Assembly (NCBI GenBank): GCA_037482015.1
Contig: JBBFKT010000001.1
Location: forward strand, 62,001 to 126,000
Length of the DNA: 64,000 bases
Direction of reading: 5' to 3'
DNA from: Thermodesulforhabdaceae bacterium
GTDB lineage: Bacteria > Desulfobacterota > Syntrophobacteria > Syntrophobacterales > Thermodesulforhabdaceae
This document shows positions 1 through 7,918 of the stretch, in pieces. A program made the translations under genes and the position numbers. Each line of letters begins with the position of its first letter. The stretch's first letter is position 1. Below the pieces are notes generated by a model. That model made no database searches. It was not told the origin of the DNA and saw only the letters and a list, made by a program, of their open reading frames with translations.

Positions 1-1
1 A

Positions 2-142
2 GCTACAGTGATGGCGGAAGTCCCCAAAGAAGCAGGGGAATATGTTTTGGAGCTTACCATGGTGCAGGAAATGGTCTGCTGGTTTGAAGAAAGGGGCTTT
101 GATACAGAAAAGGTGATGGTTGAGGTTGTTAGCTATGAGTAG
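2..142 (+). CDS. C-terminal fragment of an envelope-glycan related protein
   Basis: An open frame enters from the left edge and ends at TAG 140-142, giving 47 residues. It contains a PKEAGEY-x-LEL-x-MVQE-x3-CWF pattern. This resembles the short beta-sandwich tail (PG-x-Y-x-L...VxEGxxWF) seen at the C-terminus of some polysaccharide export and modification proteins; that link is from memory, not from a search. The stop overlaps the start of the next glycosyltransferase gene, so the two are probably co-transcribed. The main domain lies outside the window, so no function can be assigned. Confidence 0.5.
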   Translation, partial: ATVMAEVPKEAGEYVLELTMVQEMVCWFEERGFDTEKVMVEVVSYE

Positions 143-1124
143 TAAATATTGCGAGATTAACAGGGAAAATCCCAAACTGGCTATAGTGGTGCCCTGTTAC
201 AATGAAGAAGAAGTTCTAGATAAAACTATAGCTACTTTAAGAAGTGTTTTAAGTGATCTTGTTTCGAGCCGTAAAATTTCTGAAGAAAGCTATATGCTTT
301 TTGTGGATGATGGTAGTAGAGATCAAACCTGGAACATTATAGTAAATCATTCAAAAAAGTTTCCTGTGGTGAAAGGAATAAAGTTATCAAGAAATAGAGG
401 GCATCAAATAGCCTTAATTGCTGGAATGCAATATGCAAAAGATAGATGTGATTGCTTGGTTACGATTGATGCTGATTTGCAGGATGATGTCGATGCTATC
501 AAACAGATGGTAGAAAAATATATTGAAGGCTATGATGTGGTCTATGGTGTAAAATGGGAACGCAGGGCGGATAGTTTTTTTAAGAGATTTACTGCAGAAT
601 TTTATTATCGCATAATGAATTTGTTTGGAGTAAATTTGGTTTTTAATCACGCAGATTTCAGGTTGCTATCTAGTAAAGCCACACGATATTTGCTAGAATT
701 TAAAGAAAGAAATGTTTTTATTAGAGGACTGGTTCCTCTAGTTGGTTTAAAGTCAACTTCTGTTTATTATAAAATAAATGAAAGACTTGGAGGGAAATCG
801 AAGTACACACTTAGGAAAATGTTTAGTCTTGCATGGGATGGTATTACGTCGTTTAGCATATTGCCTCTTAGGGTTATTTCTATCATTGGCTTTTTTATAT
901 TTATTGTTAGCATATTTATGGAAATTTGGGTTTTGGTGGTAAAGTTATTTACTGATGAAGCACTACCTGGGTGGGCATCAACAGTTTTGCCTATATACTT
1001 TATAGGTGGAGTGCAACTTCTTGCTTTGGGGGTTGTTGGAGAATATATAGGAAAGATGTACTATGAGGTAAAAAATAGACCATTGTATTTTATAGAAGAG
1101 GTAACATGGAATGCAAAAGACTAA
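135..1124 (+). CDS. GT2-family glycosyltransferase, GtrB/DPM1-like
   Basis: This is a predicted inner-membrane polyprenyl-phosphate sugar transferase of about 329 residues. The GT-A fold opens with AIVVPCYNEEEVLDKTI, then FVDDGSRDQTW and the catalytic-type TIDADLQDD. RNRGHQIAL lies between them. Two hydrophobic segments at the C-terminus (SIIGFFIFIVSIFMEIWVLVV and VLPIYFIGGVQLLALGVVG) match the GtrB/ArnC/DPM1-like layout. ATG 135 is chosen over an upstream TTG because GAGG lies about 10 bases before it and it overlaps the preceding stop. With the GtrA-like gene downstream, it probably charges undecaprenyl phosphate with a sugar for transfer outside the membrane. Confidence 0.85.
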   Translation: MSSKYCEINRENPKLAIVVPCYNEEEVLDKTIATLRSVLSDLVSSRKISEESYMLFVDDGSRDQTWNIIVNHSKKFPVVKGIKLSRNRGHQIALIAGMQYAKDRCDCLVTIDADLQDDVDAIKQMVEKYIEGYDVVYGVKWERRADSFFKRFTAEFYYRIMNLFGVNLVFNHADFRLLSSKATRYLLEFKERNVFIRGLVPLVGLKSTSVYYKINERLGGKSKYTLRKMFSLAWDGITSFSILPLRVISIIGFFIFIVSIFMEIWVLVVKLFTDEALPGWASTVLPIYFIGGVQLLALGVVGEYIGKMYYEVKNRPLYFIEEVTWNAKD

Positions 1125-1812
1125 ATTTGATGATTTCGCCATCAATTACGATGACCTGCTGCAAAAGCAGCATTCAACGTTTGGTGATATTTCTTATTAT
1201 AGCGAATATAAAATTAAGTTGGTTCATCAAATATCGGAGAAATATTTTGGAAAGAATTTGAGGTTAAATATACTGGAATATGGTTGTGGCACCGGTAGAA
1301 ACTTGCAATATTTTAATATGATGTTTCCAGAATCAAATATATTTGGATTTGACATATCAAGAAATAGTTTAGAAATAGCAAAATCTCGAAATGATAAAGC
1401 GATATTTTTGTGGAGCGAAGATGAATTGTTAAAATATTATAATAATTATTTTGATCTTGTATTTGTAGCAGGTGTATATCATCATATCCCTCCTGCTATG
1501 AGAAATTATGTCACGAGCGTTATTAAACATATTACGCAAAGACACGGGATTGTGATGGTCTTTGAACATAATCCATATAATCCTATTACAAGGCATATGG
1601 TAAATACATGCGAATTTGATGATGATGCTATTCTGTTATCGAAAGGTGAATTGATAAATCTTTTTGAGATCCTGGGATTTTATTTCTTAAAAGCTGGATA
1701 TACATTATTTTTCCCTCCCAGATTAAAAAAAGTGAGTTTTATTGAGAAGTTTATACATTGGATTCCACTAGGTGGGCAGTATTATGTTGTTTTTAAAAAG
1801 AGCGAACAATAA
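1111..1812 (+). CDS. class I SAM-dependent methyltransferase
   Basis: The protein has 233 residues with a Rossmann-type SAM site: ILEYGCGTGRNLQYF (motif I) and IFGFDISRNSLEIAK (acidic end of strand 2). DLVFVAGVYHHIPP (motif IV region) and a later MVFEHNPYNP follow. It starts at ATG 1111, overlapping the glycosyltransferase by 14 bases, so translation is probably coupled. Its place inside a glycosyltransferase/flippase operon suggests it methylates a sugar or lipid-linked glycan intermediate, but the substrate cannot be read from the sequence. Base composition is AT-rich like its neighbours. Confidence 0.8.
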   Translation: MQKTKFDDFAINYDDLLQKQHSTFGDISYYSEYKIKLVHQISEKYFGKNLRLNILEYGCGTGRNLQYFNMMFPESNIFGFDISRNSLEIAKSRNDKAIFLWSEDELLKYYNNYFDLVFVAGVYHHIPPAMRNYVTSVIKHITQRHGIVMVFEHNPYNPITRHMVNTCEFDDDAILLSKGELINLFEILGFYFLKAGYTLFFPPRLKKVSFIEKFIHWIPLGGQYYVVFKKSEQ

Positions 1813-1814
1813 AA

Positions 1815-2225
1815 ATGTCATATCAAGCTTTGTTTAATCAATTAAAAAGATTCGAGAATTTTTATAAGTATCTTATTGTTGGTTTTTTAATTACACTTAT
1901 TGGTTATAGTATAATATTCTTGTTGATGTATATTGGTGTATCTCCTGAAACAAGTAATATTATAGGATATGCTGTAGGCATAACGGTATCTTACATTTTG
2001 AACAAGGTTTATACATTTAAAAGCAAGGCTCACCCAAAAAAGGAATTTCCCAAGTTTTTGTTTTCACTTTTAATATCATATGGATTAAATCTTTTAACTT
2101 TAATTTTATGTGTGAGAACACTTTACATTAACATGTATATCTCTCAAGTCATAAGTGGAACTGTATATACATTAAGTGGGTTCTTTCTGGCAGAGTATTT
2201 TGCGTTTAGGAGGAAAGATGTTTAG
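1815..2225 (+). CDS. GtrA family membrane protein
   Basis: This 136-residue protein has four hydrophobic segments and matches the GtrA (PF04138) pattern: an N-terminal FYKYLIVGFLITLIGYSIIF, then GYAVGITVSYILNKVYTFKS and a C-terminal AEYFAFRR. GtrA proteins are thought to flip undecaprenyl-phosphate-linked sugars across the inner membrane. GtrA, a GtrB-like enzyme and a large membrane transferase in one operon form the three-part layout known from O-antigen glucosylation (gtrABC). The start ATG 1815 lies two bases after the methyltransferase stop. Confidence 0.85.
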   Translation: MSYQALFNQLKRFENFYKYLIVGFLITLIGYSIIFLLMYIGVSPETSNIIGYAVGITVSYILNKVYTFKSKAHPKKEFPKFLFSLLISYGLNLLTLILCVRTLYINMYISQVISGTVYTLSGFFLAEYFAFRRKDV

Positions 2226-4767
2226 TTCGAAGGAGAAGAATTATTACGCTTTATTAATATATTTTATTTTAACTATGGTTTTTTGGGGAGCACCATTGAA
2301 GTTTGATTTTATAAATAGTCTTCATATAGCTATGGATCCTGCGTTTTATCTTTGGAGTTTTAAATGGTGGCCCTATGCTCTATCTCATGGACTAAATCCC
2401 TTCCTAACAAAGGCTTTTTGGGCTCCATTTGGTCAAAATCTGGCATGGACTACATCTTGTCCTAGTATAACTATAATGTTGTGGCCTATTACTAATTTAT
2501 TTGGCCCTATTTTTTCATATCACTTTATAACTATAATATCTCTTGCCCTTGCTCCATATGGCATTTATTTAATCAACAAACAACTTGATTTAAAGAAAAT
2601 AAATTCTTTTATAGGTGGTTTGATATTTTTCTTTTCTTCTTATGTATGGGGTCAACTTTTAGGGCATCTAAACCTTTATGTTATATTTGCAATACCGTTT
2701 TTCCTTTACCTGACAGTCTTGAGGTTGAAGAGATCAATTGGGTCTAAAAGGTATGTTATTCTCTCAGCCTTATTGCTTGCATTTCAATTTGGTATATCCA
2801 ATGAGATATATGCTACCTTTGTATTGTTTGGATTTTTCGCTTTGTTTGTTTCGTTTTTAATTTTTATTAATGATGAGAATTGTAGGAAACTAATTTTTAA
2901 GATTTTTTTAGAATCTGTCTTGATTATTTTAATTAGTATTATTTTATTAAGCCCTTATCTATATTTTGTCTTTTATGAATATGTAAAAGAACAACTAAAC
3001 AGTCCACATGCTTTTTCAGCAGATCCCTTGAACTATCTGATCCCCACACCTATAACTATGTTATTTGGCGATTTATTTAAATTTATAAGTGTAAAATTTA
3101 CTGGCAATTTTAGTGAAGAAGGAGCATACCTTGGTTTGCCCTTAATATTTATCGTTGTTAGTTTTTTTGCAAAGTCATTTTCGACCAAAAATAAGTTTTA
3201 TATATTTCTTTCGATTATGTTTTGTGTGATTTTAATTTTTAGTTTTGGTCCATACCTAAGGATATTAAATTACCCAATAATACCAATGCCATGGTATTTA
3301 TTTACTAAATTACCGTTAATCCATCAAGCCTTACCAACTCGCTTTACTCTTTATACTTCAATGATTACGGCTATCATGGCCGCGATATGGTTGGAAAAAA
3401 CGAATATCAGCATAAAGTTAAAATATTTCGTAGCTATATTAGCCATTATTTTTCTAATTCCAAATTTGAATGTGTATAGAGGTCATAAGATAACATATCC
3501 TGCATTCTTAATCTCAGGTCAATACAAAGACTACATAAAATCGGGAGAAAATGTAATTATATTTCCTACATATGTTATGGGCGGTTTTCAAGGACCACTC
3601 TGGCAGCAAAGAACAGATTTTTATTTTAATGTCTCTCAAGGGTTTGCAGGTCCTATCCCATCGAGTCTTAAAGAAGATAAAAATGTTGCTATAACGCTAT
3701 ATAAGCTTATTTACGGAAAACCTACCCATATAAATGATCCTTTAATTTACTCTTTCATTCACTACCTTATAAAATGCGACGTAAGGGCTATTCTGTTACC
3801 AGATAGTTACCACAACAAGATCTTGGACGCCTTACTAAAATCCTTAGATATTGAGCCCATTCATACTGGTGGTGTTATTTTATACAAAGTAGACAAAGAA
3901 CAATTGCTTAGTAAAACTTTACCAAAGTATCATGAAAAAATTGCGAATTATTATGTCGATATTTTTGAAAACCTTTTTACTTCCTCCCAAAAATTTCTCC
4001 TGGACGGGGGGAGTTTATCCAGCCTTATTCCTCAATACCTTGAAGAACACAGTTATCTTGATAAGTCTTTTGGCTATCAAACAGGGAAAGCCGTTAACTG
4101 GACTCAGAATGGCGGCTGGATTGGAAAATGGGGTTGTCCTGATCGAAAAGGAGAGTGCTTCGGAGTGGGTATAGTTGGCGATGTAGACATGTTAAAACCC
4201 ATAATTGATAAATACAAATCTCAATCCTTGCAAATATTTTTCCCCTATCCCAAAACTTACACTCCAGACACTAAAGAAACCAATGGTCAGCTTCTTATGA
4301 TATTTAGAGCGCCAAAACCGGATAATGCAATCTCACAGATACCGTATACAATTGATTTTAGAGCAGGTGGCAATGCTGGTAGATTCATAAATAGCGGCTT
4401 TTGTAATCCGGAAAACTGGGGCACATGGAGTTGTGCTAAAGAAGCATTGCTTTCCTTCAGGCTAAAGGAAGTGCCCAGGCCGCTTTATCTAAAACTACAT
4501 TTCCATACGCTTACCACACCAAACCATTTCCAGAGAATTCAGTTTTATCTAAACGGAAATCTTTTGAAAGAGGAAAAATACACGGACTCAGGGAATAAAC
4601 AGCTAACCCTGGATGTCTCAAATTTGATTCAGCAAGAGAACATTTTGCTAATTAAAGTGCCGGATGCGGCTACGCCGAAGTCGCTTGGAATAAACACTGA
4701 TAGGAGGGAACTCGGCATAGGAATGGTTAGGTTGGAAATCAGTCCTGACGCTGGTGATGTAAAGTAG
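2218..4767 (+). CDS. large GT-C-like membrane protein with C-terminal soluble domain
   Basis: About 849 residues. The first ~430 hold some ten hydrophobic segments. The N-terminus has AMDPAFYLWSFKWWPYAL followed by a NPFLTKAFWAPFGQNL stretch, the D-x2-x-x-W / NP-x-T-x4-P-x-G pattern typical of uncharacterised GT-C-fold transferases. The last ~400 residues are soluble and probably extracytoplasmic, ending in a beta-rich segment with FYLNGNLLKEE. ATG 2218 is used because AGGAGG sits at 2209-2214; the 14-residue upstream extension is unlikely. It overlaps gtrA by 8 bases. By position it is the GtrC-like transferase that adds the sugar outside the membrane; substrate unknown. Confidence 0.65.
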   Translation: MFSSKEKNYYALLIYFILTMVFWGAPLKFDFINSLHIAMDPAFYLWSFKWWPYALSHGLNPFLTKAFWAPFGQNLAWTTSCPSITIMLWPITNLFGPIFSYHFITIISLALAPYGIYLINKQLDLKKINSFIGGLIFFFSSYVWGQLLGHLNLYVIFAIPFFLYLTVLRLKRSIGSKRYVILSALLLAFQFGISNEIYATFVLFGFFALFVSFLIFINDENCRKLIFKIFLESVLIILISIILLSPYLYFVFYEYVKEQLNSPHAFSADPLNYLIPTPITMLFGDLFKFISVKFTGNFSEEGAYLGLPLIFIVVSFFAKSFSTKNKFYIFLSIMFCVILIFSFGPYLRILNYPIIPMPWYLFTKLPLIHQALPTRFTLYTSMITAIMAAIWLEKTNISIKLKYFVAILAIIFLIPNLNVYRGHKITYPAFLISGQYKDYIKSGENVIIFPTYVMGGFQGPLWQQRTDFYFNVSQGFAGPIPSSLKEDKNVAITLYKLIYGKPTHINDPLIYSFIHYLIKCDVRAILLPDSYHNKILDALLKSLDIEPIHTGGVILYKVDKEQLLSKTLPKYHEKIANYYVDIFENLFTSSQKFLLDGGSLSSLIPQYLEEHSYLDKSFGYQTGKAVNWTQNGGWIGKWGCPDRKGECFGVGIVGDVDMLKPIIDKYKSQSLQIFFPYPKTYTPDTKETNGQLLMIFRAPKPDNAISQIPYTIDFRAGGNAGRFINSGFCNPENWGTWSCAKEALLSFRLKEVPRPLYLKLHFHTLTTPNHFQRIQFYLNGNLLKEEKYTDSGNKQLTLDVSNLIQQENILLIKVPDAATPKSLGINTDRRELGIGMVRLEISPDAGDVK

Positions 4768-5205
4768 TTCTTTTTGTTGCTTAGTGGAACGGCGGATATA
4801 TAGGCTTTATGTCTGTTGACCCTGCCCAGGAAATAAATTAGCCGAAAACACCCGAAAATTTTCTTTGCCCAAATAGACCTGACCCGCAAATGCCAGAAAT
4901 ATCCCTGGATGTAGCTATAGAGCTTGTTTTTTGTCGTGAAATTCCCGTTATTAAATTTATCATAAAGAGTCGTTTTCTATCAGTGCAAGGTTTGTTTATA
5001 AGCAAGTTCTACACTTTGTTATTCTGGTTTTGGGTTCAAACGTAGAGTCAGAAAATTGAAGAATTCTCTTTTTATATCCCAAAAATTCAACACTAAAAGG
5101 TACAACTCCTGATTCTCTTCATTTTATAAGCGGCAGGAAAGTTTAAGATGTTTTCCTGCCGCTTTCATTGCTTTCATTAACAGAGAGCTTTTTCAGTGGC
5201 CATGA
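4768..5205. other. intergenic region between convergent genes
   Basis: This 438-base gap lies between the glycan island and the convergent protease cassette. Apart from the hairpin at 5128-5165 I see no gene, tRNA or repeat. Short open frames here lack ribosome sites and recognisable peptides. It also marks the shift from the AT-rich island to the average composition of the rest of the window. Confidence 0.6.
5128..5165. terminator. bidirectional hairpin terminator
   Basis: Perfect 13-bp arms, AAGCGGCAGGAAA and TTTCCTGCCGCTT, enclose an ~11-base loop. The right arm is followed by a T-rich stretch on the + strand, and a TTATAAAAT run follows on the minus strand. It is placed to end the minus-strand protease gene and any read-through from the + strand glycan operon. 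Confidence 0.7.
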
Positions 5206-7326
5206 TTATGGTGTTTCCGAAGGATTATAGTAATAATGGACTCCGCTGATAGGACTGAGCTGAGTTGATCCAACAAGATTTTGCCAGGAAGACCAGGATG
5301 TACCGTTGTAAGACCTGAGATAAACATCACCACTTGTTCCTTTTACAGTTATGTACATTTTATTGGTCTGGGGCATCACTGTAAGTCTTGGAGCTTTATC
5401 AGTTGCGCCACTTAAAGTACTCCAGCCGCTCCAGGCTTCGCTTGTATTTAAATAGCCATAGTAAATAGCAGTGCTACTGCCCGATCCTTTCACAGCTACA
5501 TATAACTTGTTGTTATAAACCGCTACTGCCGGTTCATGACTGGTTGATCCTGGAATTGTTTTCCAGCTTCCCCAGGTTCCTGATGCATCCATACTCCTGT
5601 AATAAATGCCACCACCGGTACCCCTTACGAATATGTAAAGTTTATTGTTAAAACTCACCAGGGCCGGCGAGTGATTAGTAGCCCCCGACAAAGTTGACCA
5701 GGAAGACCAAGTGCCAGAAGCTGACCTATTTCTGTAATATATGCCAGTACTTGATCCTCCACCTTTTACGGCTAGATAAAGACGGTTATTGAAGCTTGCA
5801 AGAGATGGTGCCGCAGATGTTCCTCCAGAAATAGATGTCCAGCTCGTGCTTTCCCATCCTTTTCCGTCTCTTGAAGCCATCCATAACGATTCGCTTCCAT
5901 TTCCTTTAACCACAACATATTGCCTGTTTCGAAAGACTGCTACGCCAGGAGTTGCATCGGTCGCCCCATTTGGGATTGTTTCCCACGATGATTCAAGAGT
6001 GCCGGAATAAGTCATGTATTTAAAGTATATTTTTTTATCGCCTCCAACGACATATGTGTATAACCTGTTTAACGGTTGAATATTTACCATCGCATATTCA
6101 ACATTGGGGGAGCACCCTGACCAGGGACAGTAGAGGTTGTCAACAGCATACCAGGCATCGTATGATCCACCCCATCCGTAATTCACGTGCATATACTGGG
6201 TGGTTCCGTCCCTTGCCCCATCGCATACAATTGAGTGGTTCTGTATTCTATACTGAATGGGGCGTGGCAGGTAACTGTCAAATTGTGGTTTTATAACCTC
6301 GTTAAACCAGGCAGTGGAAGAGGCATAGCTACTTCTGTCTTTCTTTTGAATAACATTGGCGTATTTGAAATAGGTCGGAAATACCGTTTGAGCATCACCC
6401 GTATAAGCACCAGATGCACAAACACCATAGTCCATTGAAAAAGCTACACCCATTTCATAGCAGAGTTCCGCTACTGCCGCCGCCTGGGTAGAATTATAGG
6501 ATCCGCTATAGGAATCCAGCATGTTATCCCAATCGTAAGAATCACTATAGGTAGCACTTAAAGTCTGAGGGCCTGGCGTATGTCCGCAGGAGTCATCACC
6601 ATCCCAGGTGTAGGATTTGCTTCCGGTGCCGCTATATGGATACTTCCAGTAATAGGCAATTTGAGAAGCCGCTGTAGCTACACAACCAACTACCGTCCTG
6701 GGGGGAGAACAGCTAGGATTTGTACATGATGTGTCCCCAATAGGACAGTTATCGTTAAAAGGAGTTCCTTGATGCCATGTGGATGAAAGAAGAGGTCCCC
6801 AGTCAGGAGCCATTTCCATTGAATCACTTGAGGAGTAATCCTCCAGCAACTTTTTCCATGAAGGATGCCTTGATAAAACACCGAGATCCTGTTCCGGTAT
6901 TGCCTCTAGGGAACCATAACGGTCCTTTAAGGCATCTATAGTGGCACCCAGGGTATCCTTGATTAAGGCCGAATAGCTCTCTTTCCTTGGATCATTCACA
7001 TCAAAGTCTTCAGTGGTGGAGTAAGACTTTACCGCTGCAAGCTGGGTAATTCGAGGAACCACTATGTGACCAGCTGGATGAATTGAAAATTTATAGCCAA
7101 GAAGTTCTCCGTCTTTTCCCCTAATTTCGGCGCTGTCCTTGATGGAAGGAGTTTTGCTACCTCCCCAATCGCCGTAAGTCGTAACGATTTGATGTAACCA
7201 TTTTTCAGCAACAATTTGAGCATCTGAAAAGCTTACAATCTCGCTCCAAACATAGGAAGGAATTAATAGAAAAATAGACAGCACCAGAGATCTAAGCAAA
7301 TTTTTCAAAAACCCTTTTTCTTGCAT
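5206..7326 (-). CDS. secreted C10 (streptopain-like) cysteine protease with propeller-like repeats
   Basis: The protein has 706 residues. Residues 1-28 are a signal peptide (LVLSIFLLIPSYVWS). A pro-region follows, then a C10 catalytic domain with the nucleophile in VVGCVATAASQIAYYWKYP (Cys215) and the catalytic His in NHSIVCDG (His364). HVNYGWGG comes next at 380-387, as in SpeB. From ~420 to the end come six repeats of about 45 residues with the pattern LY-V-VKG...IYYR...W-SSW-x-x-(I/L)-x-GAT...P. These look like blades of a PLL/sialidase-like beta-propeller that could bind glycans. The start has GGAGGA upstream. The same repeats end the C1A protease next door. Confidence 0.85.
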   Translation of the reverse strand: MQEKGFLKNLLRSLVLSIFLLIPSYVWSEIVSFSDAQIVAEKWLHQIVTTYGDWGGSKTPSIKDSAEIRGKDGELLGYKFSIHPAGHIVVPRITQLAAVKSYSTTEDFDVNDPRKESYSALIKDTLGATIDALKDRYGSLEAIPEQDLGVLSRHPSWKKLLEDYSSSDSMEMAPDWGPLLSSTWHQGTPFNDNCPIGDTSCTNPSCSPPRTVVGCVATAASQIAYYWKYPYSGTGSKSYTWDGDDSCGHTPGPQTLSATYSDSYDWDNMLDSYSGSYNSTQAAAVAELCYEMGVAFSMDYGVCASGAYTGDAQTVFPTYFKYANVIQKKDRSSYASSTAWFNEVIKPQFDSYLPRPIQYRIQNHSIVCDGARDGTTQYMHVNYGWGGSYDAWYAVDNLYCPWSGCSPNVEYAMVNIQPLNRLYTYVVGGDKKIYFKYMTYSGTLESSWETIPNGATDATPGVAVFRNRQYVVVKGNGSESLWMASRDGKGWESTSWTSISGGTSAAPSLASFNNRLYLAVKGGGSSTGIYYRNRSASGTWSSWSTLSGATNHSPALVSFNNKLYIFVRGTGGGIYYRSMDASGTWGSWKTIPGSTSHEPAVAVYNNKLYVAVKGSGSSTAIYYGYLNTSEAWSGWSTLSGATDKAPRLTVMPQTNKMYITVKGTSGDVYLRSYNGTSWSSWQNLVGSTQLSPISGVHYYYNPSETP

Positions 7327-7387
7327 TTTTTTCTATCCTCCTTTACGTTGCTTAAATCAGACACTATTCCTGCTATTCTTGTGCCTT

Positions 7388-7879
7388 TTATTGATCCGGA
7401 AGCATTATGTGCTCCGGATGTGCCCTAATGCGAAGCAGTCTCAAAGGCCCTTTGTTTGTATAGGCATTGACTCCCTCGATGGTGCCTTCCACATAAATCA
7501 GCTTCCGAGAGGATATTTTCTGAAGTTTTCGAAAAAAAGGAATCGTGTTATTTCCGGAAACATAGATTTCTATAGAGTCAGATGGATCATGATAGGGATC
7601 TGGTTTCCCCGTAATAATAAATTTTTCGTAGTCCAGCCAGGGGTGTTTTTCTCTGTACCAGATGTTAACAGGATCGAGGTAGCCTTTTAACTTAACTGTT
7701 TTTCCTTCACAGCAAAGAATGTTTCCGCATTTTCCTAACTTTTCACATAGAGAGTGCACTTCCTGTATAGTCATGTAAGCTTCTTGGTTTTCCGCTTCGA
7801 CTCCACCTGGCTGGAATGCGCAAGCTCCAACTAATACAACCAGGAATATCGTAATTGCAAACTCACTAACAACTGCCAT
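7388..7879 (-). CDS. small lipoprotein, hypothetical
   Basis: The protein has 163 residues. An N-terminal hydrophobic stretch ends in the lipobox LVGAC, so it is probably lipid-anchored and periplasm-facing or on the outer membrane. The mature part carries paired cysteines (LCEKLGKCGNILCCEGK) and then a beta-rich region with VKLKGYLDPVN and KLIYVEGTIEG. The latter resembles a small OB-fold, which is inference. It sits between the two protease genes on the same strand, 61 bases before the C10 protease and 39 bases after the C1A protease. I do not recognise the family. A role as a protease partner or inhibitor is only a positional guess. Confidence 0.6.
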   Translation of the reverse strand: MAVVSEFAITIFLVVLVGACAFQPGGVEAENQEAYMTIQEVHSLCEKLGKCGNILCCEGKTVKLKGYLDPVNIWYREKHPWLDYEKFIITGKPDPYHDPSDSIEIYVSGNNTIPFFRKLQKISSRKLIYVEGTIEGVNAYTNKGPLRLLRIRAHPEHIMLPDQ

Positions 7880-7918
7880 TCCTTATCCTTCAAGAGAATA
7901 GCAATGTTTTTAATCGCT

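Noticed and set aside
3932-4174. 80-codon frame inside the large GT-C-like gene
   Set aside because: It lies in another frame of a long continuous gene, without start site or recognisable peptide.
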